Assembly (NCBI GenBank): GCA_964410215.1
Contig: CAYPHA010000028.1
Coordinates: 1 to 54,876 of the forward strand
DNA: 54,876 nucleotides
Reading direction: 5' to 3'
DNA from: CAYPHA01 sp964410215
Lineage (GTDB): Bacteria; Calditrichota; Calditrichia; Calditrichales; CAYPHA01
Positions 11,201 through 18,470 of the stretch are shown here, in pieces (the stretch's first letter is position 1; every line of letters begins with the position of its first letter). Both the position numbers and the translations under genes were made by a program. The notes under the pieces are model-generated. The model made no database searches and was not told the DNA's origin. It saw nothing but the letters and a program-made list of their open reading frames with translations.

Positions 11201-11438
11201 GGGAGACCTCCAGGAACCCGACGACTGTGTGTGGACATCCAGAACCGGATCAATGGCTGCCGGAAAAATACTTGAGTATATCCCCGATTGGGTGCAAAAT
11301 GGAACACCCAGGCCTTCGTCCGGACGGAAGGCCTTTGTTGCCTGGAAATGGCCCCACCTTGAAAACCTGGAACTGATGCCATCGGGGCTGGTCGGCCCGG
11401 TAAGGCTGGTCAATGAAATGACCGGGAGAGCTGATTAG
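8253..11438 (+). CDS. GH106 alpha-L-rhamnosidase, GC-rich copy
   Basis: Full-length predicted exo-alpha-L-rhamnosidase (1061 aa). ATG at 8253 is preceded by AAAAGGA. The N-terminus has a hydrophobic Sec signal (VFLISVWLVLLMAGSSF). Family features in order: HTWWHWMNGHITREGI near residue 45, ICAGWATTAGPWV near 125, LIDSYEAGHQNWS near 330, VEGYGRYG near 415, DSEAFTAAG near 468, a GH2-like jelly-roll domain from about 895 to 1005, and the terminal PSGLVGPVRL. It lacks the discoidin-like insertion seen in the two other GH106 genes. Base use is much GC-richer than the flanking genes (codons such as GCG, GGC, CTG dominate), consistent with separate acquisition. It is followed 48 bp later by an unknown lipoprotein of similar composition, so the two may travel together. 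Confidence 0.93.
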   Translation: MTGKVFLISVWLVLLMAGSSFLLVDEGSIHKDDLSRGFTAPVSETGAHTWWHWMNGHITREGITRDLEAMKQAGLAGFTMFNVSEGTPPGPVKFMSEPWWEMVAHTIDESERLGLDMGVMICAGWATTAGPWVTPDMAMQEVVWTERRVQGPVIFEGQLDIPEPALGIERDMQRDPERNKRYYVDREKVRGHYRDIALLAFPTLQGDLVGDSVRLDDWWGKAGFEKLSEYTPQATGVAEYDRINAEQIIDLTALLDADGRLRWDVPPGDWTLLRMGYQPTGRQNHPAPVEGRGLEIDKLSAAVADLHWKHLIAKIVHVAGERTGKTFTRVLIDSYEAGHQNWSHSFAGDFRNLRGYDLTSYLPALTGRIVGAVEDTERFLWDFRKTISDLKVENYYGRFARLCKQSGLQLAVEGYGRYGNSDDFAATATADIPMSEWWIFGNSLEHTARSKLASSVANTYNRKIVDSEAFTAAGRHIFMDHPYAYKAQGDYMFCQGVNRYSYHTFAHDPYMVPPGLGLGNNGSRFDSRNTWWPYVGSYLDYVRRCQYMLQQGRTVADLLYYVGEDAPKAAKPRNELDPVPPDGLDYDFCSRVILDRLQVRDGRLVLPGGASYRMLVLLTGERLNLEEMLRIERLVLDGAVVVGARPGRVSGLQQAASDESGMLDAARRVWGHADGQGVKEYAYGKGRVYLGKPLEEICAVLGILPDFGFELYGDEAYGETRYPGNGMEYIHREIDGDDVYFVSNQHHREKHLEVFFRVGGRVPELWDPSNGRIADAAVYRTLPDGRTGVTLRLDPAGSVFVVFRRPAGDTPSIIRVEHEGDPVYGNLYKEGDRLMLRSSAPGTYRIFNSQGGNRTVMIGEVPDAVELEGPWQVDFEPGRGAPKHVTLEGLQCLSSHEQEGIRYFSGTAVYRMEFEITSGMLSRGRRVTLDLGDVQVIARLLVNGQEMGVLWKEPYAVDVTRALRPGRNRLEVHVANLWLNRILGDLQEPDDCVWTSRTGSMAAGKILEYIPDWVQNGTPRPSSGRKAFVAWKWPHLENLELMPSGLVGPVRLVNEMTGRAD

Positions 11439-11486
11439 ATTTGTATAACAATAAATATCATGCCCCAAATTATGGAGTGATACAAA

Positions 11487-13910
11487 ATGAAAGGAATGAT
11501 CAGAAATTTGCTTTTTTTTCTTTTTATGATCTTTACGCTTTTTGTTCATCTTAACTGTGGCTGGACAGGAAACAGGCGCGGTCTCTCGGTGCAAGAAGAA
11601 GACCGGCAGTTGCCGGGATATCCGCTGCAGGTTTCCTTCCGGCAGGAAAGTCCTGGCATGCTGGAAGCTGACCAGGACAAAATTGAGATGGTTGTCTCAG
11701 ATCATCATTTGAATATACGGCAATATGGGCATGAAGCATTTGCTGAAAAGTTCCCGGGAAAACCGGTGCTGATCCACGTGGGTGGGGAATTTATCAGCGC
11801 CAACGCATACTCACCCCTGCAAATGGTTAAAGACAGGGGGTTGTACGAGGGTGATGTCAGGGACAGATACCTGTCCACCCGGAGTGGCTTCGAGGAAATA
11901 TTGAACGAGGATTTCCTGCCGATGCCCGGATTCCTGGGTTACTGGGTCTATGAAGCTGGCGTAAATGCATTGGAGGAAATTCCGGCCGGACAGTATGTCA
12001 CCGTCAGGGTGCCATCGACAAAAGGATTCGAACCGAGGCAGGTTACCCCCGGGGCACATCGCGGACCGCTGATCCAGTTGAACGGTAATGACCTTGTATC
12101 AAGAATTGTGGTGGTTTGTCCGCGTGATGACCAGGGGGAACTGGATTGGGTGCATGCCGAACTTGCTGAAGTGGCCGGCATCAATATAAAAGAGGAATCG
12201 ATCACATTGCGCCGGTTCCATAACGGTGAGAGATTTCCCCCGCTTCCTACCGGTTCTTATATAGCGGCCAGTGCCCCTGTATGGGACAGGATAGTGGACT
12301 GGGGCCGTCGAAACCTGCCTGAGACCCATCCCTTTCATGATCCTGTCTGGCAGTTTTTTATGCCCAATTTTACACCTTTATGCCCCGTTGACCCCGGGAC
12401 TGGATTGAATGCCGCCCAATGGTTCGCCCGTCATTTCGTTGAACGTAAGAAAAAATACTATCCCAACAGTGGCGGTTATGCACTTGATGTATGCACCGAT
12501 ACACATTTTCCGAAACCACACCACGTTGCATTTGCAGACATTGACAACGATGGTGTTGTGGATAGGGGATTTATTGACGGGGTCAGCTGGTGGGCCCTCG
12601 GTATGCATGATTTCGTGTATTACATGCGTGAAGGTGTATTAGGCATTTTCGAAGGCATGGGCTATGATCTGCTGGTTACCTGGGACGCCACAGACAACGA
12701 CGATCAGCGGTTGTTTCATCTGTTAAATGGTGCTGAGTTCGAACATTCGATGATCCATGGTATCGGTTGGGGTGCCATGCAGCATAAGTATTCAGGCAAT
12801 CTCAACCGCTTGCTGCTGTGGGGTGAACGGGCCGTTGAGCCCAACATCACCTTTGTCAGCAATAAATATCCTGATGAAGCCTATCGCGGGGGTACCCCTG
12901 AATATTTTATAGAGGCGCAGAAAGCACGCCCGGTATATGCATTGCATCATAAACGGCTTGATTTGGCTTCCGCCTGTATGGCGGCAGGCTTCTTTCATGC
13001 TTCTGCCGGGAGGGGCAATCCTTCATTTTTAAATGACTACCCGGGCAAGAGCGAACAGAGAAGAATATACGGGGCACCCCTGCTGCAAGACTACGACGAA
13101 CTTCATCAGGGTATTGACAATTTACGTAACTGGCTTGGCCGTCCGCTGGGAGTGCCTGTCAGATATCGCGGCCACCTTGGCCCGGTGCTGTATGCCTTCT
13201 CCAGGCAGTCGCCCCTGCCGCGCATCATATCCGAAGATACGGAATGGAAGGTTGCAGACCCGCAAAGGGCAGGGCGTTCAGGTTTTGTCGTAGATGTTAA
13301 GGCGATTGGGCCGTACACCTCATCCGAACAAAATTTCACCCTTATTGCACAACTACCGATTGAAGGTATTGTTCTGGAGGAACTGGCAGAGTATGCCGTG
13401 ACTTTCGACATACGAGGATCTAGTCCTTACAAGTATATTGCTCCACGTTACCGGCCCATCCCAAAGAATATCCACCTTCGCCTCAGGGTCGGGGATACCC
13501 TGATACCAGCTTCTGCACCTCCTTCCTATAAGGCTGCCGGGAAGGGATATTACCAGGAGTGCATGGTATTTGAAGAGACGCGCAGCGTGCATCTGACACT
13601 TCAGGCATCCGCCTCAGGTGAGGGGATGCTGGAAATTTGCATCTCGGAAGTACCCGGAAATATTGAAATATCAAACCTGGAGATCAGAAAAGGATGTGCC
13701 GACGTGCTGTACAGGGAATTTGAAAACGGCCTGGTGATCTTGAACGGATCATCGACGACAGATGTTGATATCGATCTTGGATCTTTGTTTCCCGGAAAAC
13801 GTTTTGAACGCCTTAAAGGGACACAGGATCCGGTTCATAATGATGGCAGCCTGGCAGAGAGAATCCTTCTGGGAAAACGCGATGGGATTTTCTTAAAAAG
13901 ACATCAGTAA
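11487..13910 (+). CDS. Large secreted lipoprotein of unknown family, possible glycosidase
   Basis: I do not recognise this 807-aa protein. It begins with a hydrophobic stretch ending FVHLNCGW, a plausible lipoprotein signal. Residues 150-240 are beta-rich. A Ca-binding-type loop D351-I-D-N-D-G-V-V-D359 sits in the middle and is followed by SWWALGMHDFVYYM. The core (about 290-540) contains several Asp/Glu/aromatic clusters, such as LLVTWDATDNDDQR and GAEFEHSMIHGIGWG, that look like a catalytic TIM-barrel or toroid cleft. The C-terminus (about 600-790) is beta-rich and ends in ILLGKRDGIFLK, the kind of beta-domain seen in many glycosidases. It shares the GC-rich composition of the GH106 just upstream (48 bp gap) and is followed by the longest AT-rich spacer in the first half. 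A role in the same glycan pathway is inferred from context only. Confidence 0.6.
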   Translation: MKGMIRNLLFFLFMIFTLFVHLNCGWTGNRRGLSVQEEDRQLPGYPLQVSFRQESPGMLEADQDKIEMVVSDHHLNIRQYGHEAFAEKFPGKPVLIHVGGEFISANAYSPLQMVKDRGLYEGDVRDRYLSTRSGFEEILNEDFLPMPGFLGYWVYEAGVNALEEIPAGQYVTVRVPSTKGFEPRQVTPGAHRGPLIQLNGNDLVSRIVVVCPRDDQGELDWVHAELAEVAGINIKEESITLRRFHNGERFPPLPTGSYIAASAPVWDRIVDWGRRNLPETHPFHDPVWQFFMPNFTPLCPVDPGTGLNAAQWFARHFVERKKKYYPNSGGYALDVCTDTHFPKPHHVAFADIDNDGVVDRGFIDGVSWWALGMHDFVYYMREGVLGIFEGMGYDLLVTWDATDNDDQRLFHLLNGAEFEHSMIHGIGWGAMQHKYSGNLNRLLLWGERAVEPNITFVSNKYPDEAYRGGTPEYFIEAQKARPVYALHHKRLDLASACMAAGFFHASAGRGNPSFLNDYPGKSEQRRIYGAPLLQDYDELHQGIDNLRNWLGRPLGVPVRYRGHLGPVLYAFSRQSPLPRIISEDTEWKVADPQRAGRSGFVVDVKAIGPYTSSEQNFTLIAQLPIEGIVLEELAEYAVTFDIRGSSPYKYIAPRYRPIPKNIHLRLRVGDTLIPASAPPSYKAAGKGYYQECMVFEETRSVHLTLQASASGEGMLEICISEVPGNIEISNLEIRKGCADVLYREFENGLVILNGSSTTDVDIDLGSLFPGKRFERLKGTQDPVHNDGSLAERILLGKRDGIFLKRHQ

Positions 13911-14128
13911 GTATGCATAATCACAGTTATACAGCTGCAAAATGCAATATTATACTACAAAAATGTACAAATAATAAATTAATCAGCATCACTATTAACC
14001 AAAAAAATGTTATCGATAGGTAACAATTCATAGCTAGATCATTTCAAATAATTATTTTATTTGGCATAGACGTTTCCCAATAAAAAGCGAATTTCTCAAA
14101 CTCTTTTGTATGAGGAGGATAAGTAAAA
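13911..14128 (+). promoter_or_regulatory. AT-rich spacer between a GC-rich block and the second sulfatase operon
   Basis: This 218-bp stretch holds no credible gene. It marks the change from the GC-rich block to an AT-rich block. It includes an imperfect palindrome GTTATCGATAGGTAAC (about 14010-14025) and ends with a strong ribosome site TGAGGAGG (14111-14118) for the GTG start at 14129. A promoter here is plausible, but I cannot assign -10 and -35 elements with confidence. Confidence 0.3.
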
Positions 14129-15595
14129 GTGTTAAGCCGAAGAAGCTTTTTAAATAATACATTAAAGGCTGGTTCAGGATTGGTTTTTCCCTATCTAAAC
14201 TTTCTAACCGGTTGTAGGTCAAGCCTAACCAAACCAAACATAGTCTGGATCATTGGTGATGATCTGGGAACGGAACTGGGATGTTACGGGGAATCCCTCG
14301 TCCACACACCTAATTGTGATAAATTAGCATCAGAGGGAATACGCTATACCAGTTTTTATACTACTTCTCCGGTATGTTCGCCCAGCAGATCTGCCTTTAC
14401 CACCGGAATGTATCAAAACTCAATACATTCCGAAGATCACAGAACTCTTGATAAAAAACGTTTACCTTCAAATACTGATACTATGATGAATTACTTAAGA
14501 AAAGCCGGATATTTTACCAGTTGTGGTTATGGTGTGAAAAAAAGTGAGCTGGCCAAAACAGATTATAATTTCTTAATTAATAATCCATTCGACGGTACCG
14601 ATTGGAGTCAGCGAAAACCAGGACAACCCTTTTTTGCTCAAATTCAGATTTATCAGCCGCATCGTGCCTTTGTAAGAGATGAGAATAATCCAATCGATCC
14701 GGATAAAATAACACTTCCTCCCTATTATGTGGATAATCCCTTAATAAGAAAAGATTGGGCACTTTATCTGGAGTCGGTTCAAATATTTGATAAAAAGGTT
14801 GGTGACGTTCTGCAGAGACTCAAAGAGGAAGGACTTGCAGATAATACCATTGTGATCTTATTCGGTGACAATGGTCGTCCGCATTTTCGGGGAAAACAAT
14901 TTTTATATGAACCGGGATTGCATGTACCACTTATTATCAGATATCCAGGAAATATTAATCCGGGATCGGTTAATACACAATTGCACAGCGCTGTTGATCT
15001 TATACCAACTTGCTTAAATATCGTAAATGAACATATCCCGGGAAACCTGCAAGGATTACCTTCCATATTGACTAATGATGTTAAGAGGAAATATGTTTTC
15101 GCAGCCAGAGATCGTTGCGGCGAAGCCTTTGATAGAATGCGGAGCGTGAGAAATAAACGCTATAAATATATCCGAAATTATTTTCCGGAAGTTCCCTACA
15201 ATCAGTGGAGCAGTTATAAACATCTTGAATATCCCGGATTGATCTCAATGGAAAAACTATACCAGGAAGGAAAACTAAATTCGGATCAGGCGAAATACTT
15301 CTCGGAATCCAAGCCTGTCGAAGAATTGTATGATTTGGAAAAAGATCCTCATGAATTGAACAACCTGGCTCAAAATTCAGTATTCGTCACTGTTCTGGAT
15401 GAGATGCGAAACGCCTTGAATGATTGGATAAAGAAAACAGGTGATAATCCGAATGATGCCGGAAATGAAGAAGTTCTTAAAAAATTAAGAAGGGATAAAA
15501 GGGAAAAATACTATAATGTAACCATGAAAAAAAGGGGACTTTCCCCTGATAGTAATCATGAAGCATATTTAAAATGGTGGGAGAAGCAATTATGA
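14129..15595 (+). CDS. S1-family sulfatase with Tat/lipoprotein signal
   Basis: Second predicted type I sulfatase (488 aa). The GTG start at 14129 is chosen because a strong GAGGAGG site lies 10-12 bp upstream and the resulting N-terminus MLSRRSFLNNTLKAG is a clean twin-arginine signal, followed by a lipobox-like FLTGCRS. The formylglycine site is C83-S-P-S-R87 in SPVCSPSRSAFTTG, so a Cys-type maturation enzyme is needed. Metal-binding motifs IGDDLGTELGCYG (about 41) and LFGDNGRPHFRGK (about 246) are present. The stop codon TGA overlaps the ATG of the next gene (ATGA at 15592-15595), so this sulfatase and the P-family protein P1 are translationally coupled. That is the best clue that P1 acts on the same, possibly sulfated, glycan. 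Confidence 0.94.
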   Translation: MLSRRSFLNNTLKAGSGLVFPYLNFLTGCRSSLTKPNIVWIIGDDLGTELGCYGESLVHTPNCDKLASEGIRYTSFYTTSPVCSPSRSAFTTGMYQNSIHSEDHRTLDKKRLPSNTDTMMNYLRKAGYFTSCGYGVKKSELAKTDYNFLINNPFDGTDWSQRKPGQPFFAQIQIYQPHRAFVRDENNPIDPDKITLPPYYVDNPLIRKDWALYLESVQIFDKKVGDVLQRLKEEGLADNTIVILFGDNGRPHFRGKQFLYEPGLHVPLIIRYPGNINPGSVNTQLHSAVDLIPTCLNIVNEHIPGNLQGLPSILTNDVKRKYVFAARDRCGEAFDRMRSVRNKRYKYIRNYFPEVPYNQWSSYKHLEYPGLISMEKLYQEGKLNSDQAKYFSESKPVEELYDLEKDPHELNNLAQNSVFVTVLDEMRNALNDWIKKTGDNPNDAGNEEVLKKLRRDKREKYYNVTMKKRGLSPDSNHEAYLKWWEKQL

Positions 15596-18456
15596 AATTC
15601 AGTTTTTTTATTTTGATTTTGGGTTCCATTTTATTTGTCCAATGTTCAGAAAAAAGAATTGCACGCTGGGAGAACGACAAATATACCGTTAATGTCAAAG
15701 AAGATGGTTCACTATTAATTTCCGGATCGAATACGGATGATCTGCGTTTTTTACCCCGCTTCACCATATTAATGAGTGATAAAGATCCAAAAAGAGCCAT
15801 GCGATGGGGAGAGTTTAACGATCCGAATTTAACGCAAACGTATAATGTCTGGACCTGGGGCCGGGATACCGGATTGGCTATTGATCCCAATCTCCATGTC
15901 GAAGATGGCTACAATCCTCAAACCGATCAGGCCTATGGAATGGGTCGAACAGCAAACTACTTTAACGCAGCTCCTCTTGTAGAAATGATGGCCCATGATG
16001 TAAAACTCAATGGCAATAAACTTCAATGGATGTACCCTGACCATCCGGGTTTTCAGTTGGATGCATGGGTTGAATTACCCGAAGGTAATGCAACACCTGT
16101 ATTGAAATTTGAATTTGTTCCAAAGACGGGTGGTTGGTACTCAATTGGGTACACAGGTGCCCCCGAAACACGTGTCAATGATGTGACAGAATTATGGCAA
16201 CCGTTAATCTGGAATGAAAAACGTATGCCGGACGATTGCTATTTGACCGACGCTTTCCGTTGTCCGCTTCCCGCAACAATGGTTACCAGAGATGGTAGTA
16301 CGGTTAGTGTTGTTGCTGATCCCGTTGAGTTACCATTTGAATATGAAATGCCCCGACCGGAAAACACGCACTTTGGAGTGGTATTACGGAATAAACAGGG
16401 TAATGCCCAACCGATGATATTTGCACCGGTCCTGGGAGGGCCAAAATCAAAGATGACAAGCAATTCCACATTTACTTTTCGAATGCACCTTGTGGTTCAT
16501 CCGGGTGGGTGTGTGGATACCTATGAACAACTCGCACGCAATATTTATAAGTTTAAGGACTATCGGGAGAATACGGCCACAACACTCAATGAAACATTTG
16601 AAAACATTATAGAATATGGTATGCATGAGGCCAGTCAATTTATTGATGAATTACGTGGATGTAATTATTCAACTGATGTCCCGGGTGGTGTGAAGAATGT
16701 TTCATCGCTGCATCCATTGAGTATCGCCATGGTTACGGATAACGAAAAGATATTCCGTAAGAGAGCAAGGCCCATGATTGAATTTGGTCTGTCCCGGGAA
16801 AAATTTCTTTTTTTATCAATTCCACGAGAGGCAAGTCAAAATCCATCATGGCTTCTCAACGGTCCCGGTTATCCCCTCTCAGAACTAACCGCACTGTATG
16901 AGCTCTCTGGAAGGCGTTTGCCTTATTTTTTGAATTATGCAACGGAAATGTATAAATCAAAAACCGAACGTGCATTGAACTTTGATGTCAAAATACCTGA
17001 ACATCGCTGGCAAAATGCCATGGCCATATACCGGGCTTCAGGTGAACAAAAATGGTTGGATGAGGCCAAATCCATGGCGGATCATTATTTGGATAAAAGA
17101 CTGGGCAGTTTTCCGACGACATTTAATAACCTGCAGAATTGGCGGATGTTTTTCTGGCAGGCATATACTCCACGTTGGGCAGAATTATACGAATTATATC
17201 AAGTTACAGGTGAACAACGATATTTGCAGGCAGCATTGGATGGCCTTCGATCTTATACACGATATTTATTTTTCTGCCCGACAATTCCGGATCGTGAAAT
17301 CGTGGCTAACCAGGGTGGATACGCACCTTTATACCGGTCAAATCCCGATAGATATCCACCGATAAAAATTGCAGAAGAGGTGGTGCCGGCCTGGCAGGTT
17401 TCGGAAATCGGTCTGGGACCGGAAGCTGCCCCCACAAGCAAGGGTCCGCGTGGAATCCTAAATGCCCATTACGCGCCCTGGATGATGCGTGTCGCCCATG
17501 ATAAAAATGATAGCTTTTTATATGATATCGCTCGTTCGGCCATTATCGGAAGATATACTAATTTCCCCGGTTATCACATGAATACCGCACGAGGTACGGC
17601 CTATCAAAAAACATGGTTTCCCTATCGCTCCCATCATGAACTCAATTCCACGACATCCATGCATTACAACCACATCTGGCCGTTTATGTCGCTTTTGCTT
17701 GATTATATGGTCGCTGATGTCTATTACAAATCAAAAGGAACGATTGACTTCCCATCCCAATATGCGGAGGGATATGCCTATCTTCAGACAAAAATTTATG
17801 GAGATCGCCCCGGTAAATTTTATAATGGGGAAGATGCCTGGTTATGGATGCCTAAAGGACTGGTAAAGTCCGAATCTAATCAACTGAATTATATCTCAGC
17901 TAGGGGTACTGACAATTTGTACCTGGTTTTCACGAACCAATGCGATGATAGCATAACTTCATGGATAACGATTGATAAAAATCGTGTAACCCTCAGTGAT
18001 AATCCCGTCCGCATCTGGATTCAGAATGAGGAAGTGGAATCATCAAAGCTGGTTGATGGAAAAGTGGAGATTCCAGTATCACCGCATGGCATTACAGCCC
18101 TGATGATTGAAAATGTGAATGTTAAACCTAAATTTCAACACAAAATCGGAAAGGGCGCATCATTGTCGGCTGGATCTTATACAAATCTGGAATTTGGCGG
18201 AACGCATGCTTTTATTCTTTCCATGGGTGAAAATCTGAGTAGTGTCTATGTGTACCTTAAGGCAACATTTGAGGATTATAAAAAAGTAGAACTATTTTAT
18301 AAAACGGGCGAAAAATGGAAGTCAAATGTTGATGATTCGTACCCATTCGATTTTACCGTTGATATCAATGATGGTGAAAAATTTTCCTTTTATGTGGAGG
18401 GAACGGATAACCATGGGGTTGTATCAAAATCAAACGAAGCATCATTAAAATGGTGA
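15592..18456 (+). CDS. P-family protein 1: uncharacterised beta-sandwich/alpha-alpha-toroid lipoprotein, candidate glycosidase or lyase
   Basis: I cannot name the family. The start is set at ATG 15592, not the in-frame ATG 15574, because GGGAG lies 8 bp upstream, a lipoprotein signal (MKFSFFILILGSILFVQCS) starts there, and the ATG overlaps the sulfatase stop. Length is 954 aa. Layout: an N-terminal beta-rich domain (20-310, with WYSIGYTGAP), an all-helical toroid-like region (335-715), a beta domain (725-850) and a terminal beta module (855-954). Features shared with P2-P5 are DVPGGVKNVSSLHPL (P2 only), PAWQVSEIG, a histidine H694 followed ten residues later by D704, and LWMPKGL. The fold order (beta-sandwich, alpha/alpha toroid, beta) matches many GH and PL families, so glycan cleavage is inferred. 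Signature parts of GH127, GH95 or PL8 were not seen. Confidence 0.65.
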   Translation: MKFSFFILILGSILFVQCSEKRIARWENDKYTVNVKEDGSLLISGSNTDDLRFLPRFTILMSDKDPKRAMRWGEFNDPNLTQTYNVWTWGRDTGLAIDPNLHVEDGYNPQTDQAYGMGRTANYFNAAPLVEMMAHDVKLNGNKLQWMYPDHPGFQLDAWVELPEGNATPVLKFEFVPKTGGWYSIGYTGAPETRVNDVTELWQPLIWNEKRMPDDCYLTDAFRCPLPATMVTRDGSTVSVVADPVELPFEYEMPRPENTHFGVVLRNKQGNAQPMIFAPVLGGPKSKMTSNSTFTFRMHLVVHPGGCVDTYEQLARNIYKFKDYRENTATTLNETFENIIEYGMHEASQFIDELRGCNYSTDVPGGVKNVSSLHPLSIAMVTDNEKIFRKRARPMIEFGLSREKFLFLSIPREASQNPSWLLNGPGYPLSELTALYELSGRRLPYFLNYATEMYKSKTERALNFDVKIPEHRWQNAMAIYRASGEQKWLDEAKSMADHYLDKRLGSFPTTFNNLQNWRMFFWQAYTPRWAELYELYQVTGEQRYLQAALDGLRSYTRYLFFCPTIPDREIVANQGGYAPLYRSNPDRYPPIKIAEEVVPAWQVSEIGLGPEAAPTSKGPRGILNAHYAPWMMRVAHDKNDSFLYDIARSAIIGRYTNFPGYHMNTARGTAYQKTWFPYRSHHELNSTTSMHYNHIWPFMSLLLDYMVADVYYKSKGTIDFPSQYAEGYAYLQTKIYGDRPGKFYNGEDAWLWMPKGLVKSESNQLNYISARGTDNLYLVFTNQCDDSITSWITIDKNRVTLSDNPVRIWIQNEEVESSKLVDGKVEIPVSPHGITALMIENVNVKPKFQHKIGKGASLSAGSYTNLEFGGTHAFILSMGENLSSVYVYLKATFEDYKKVELFYKTGEKWKSNVDDSYPFDFTVDINDGEKFSFYVEGTDNHGVVSKSNEASLKW

Positions 18457-18470
18457 GTAGGTAATATATT

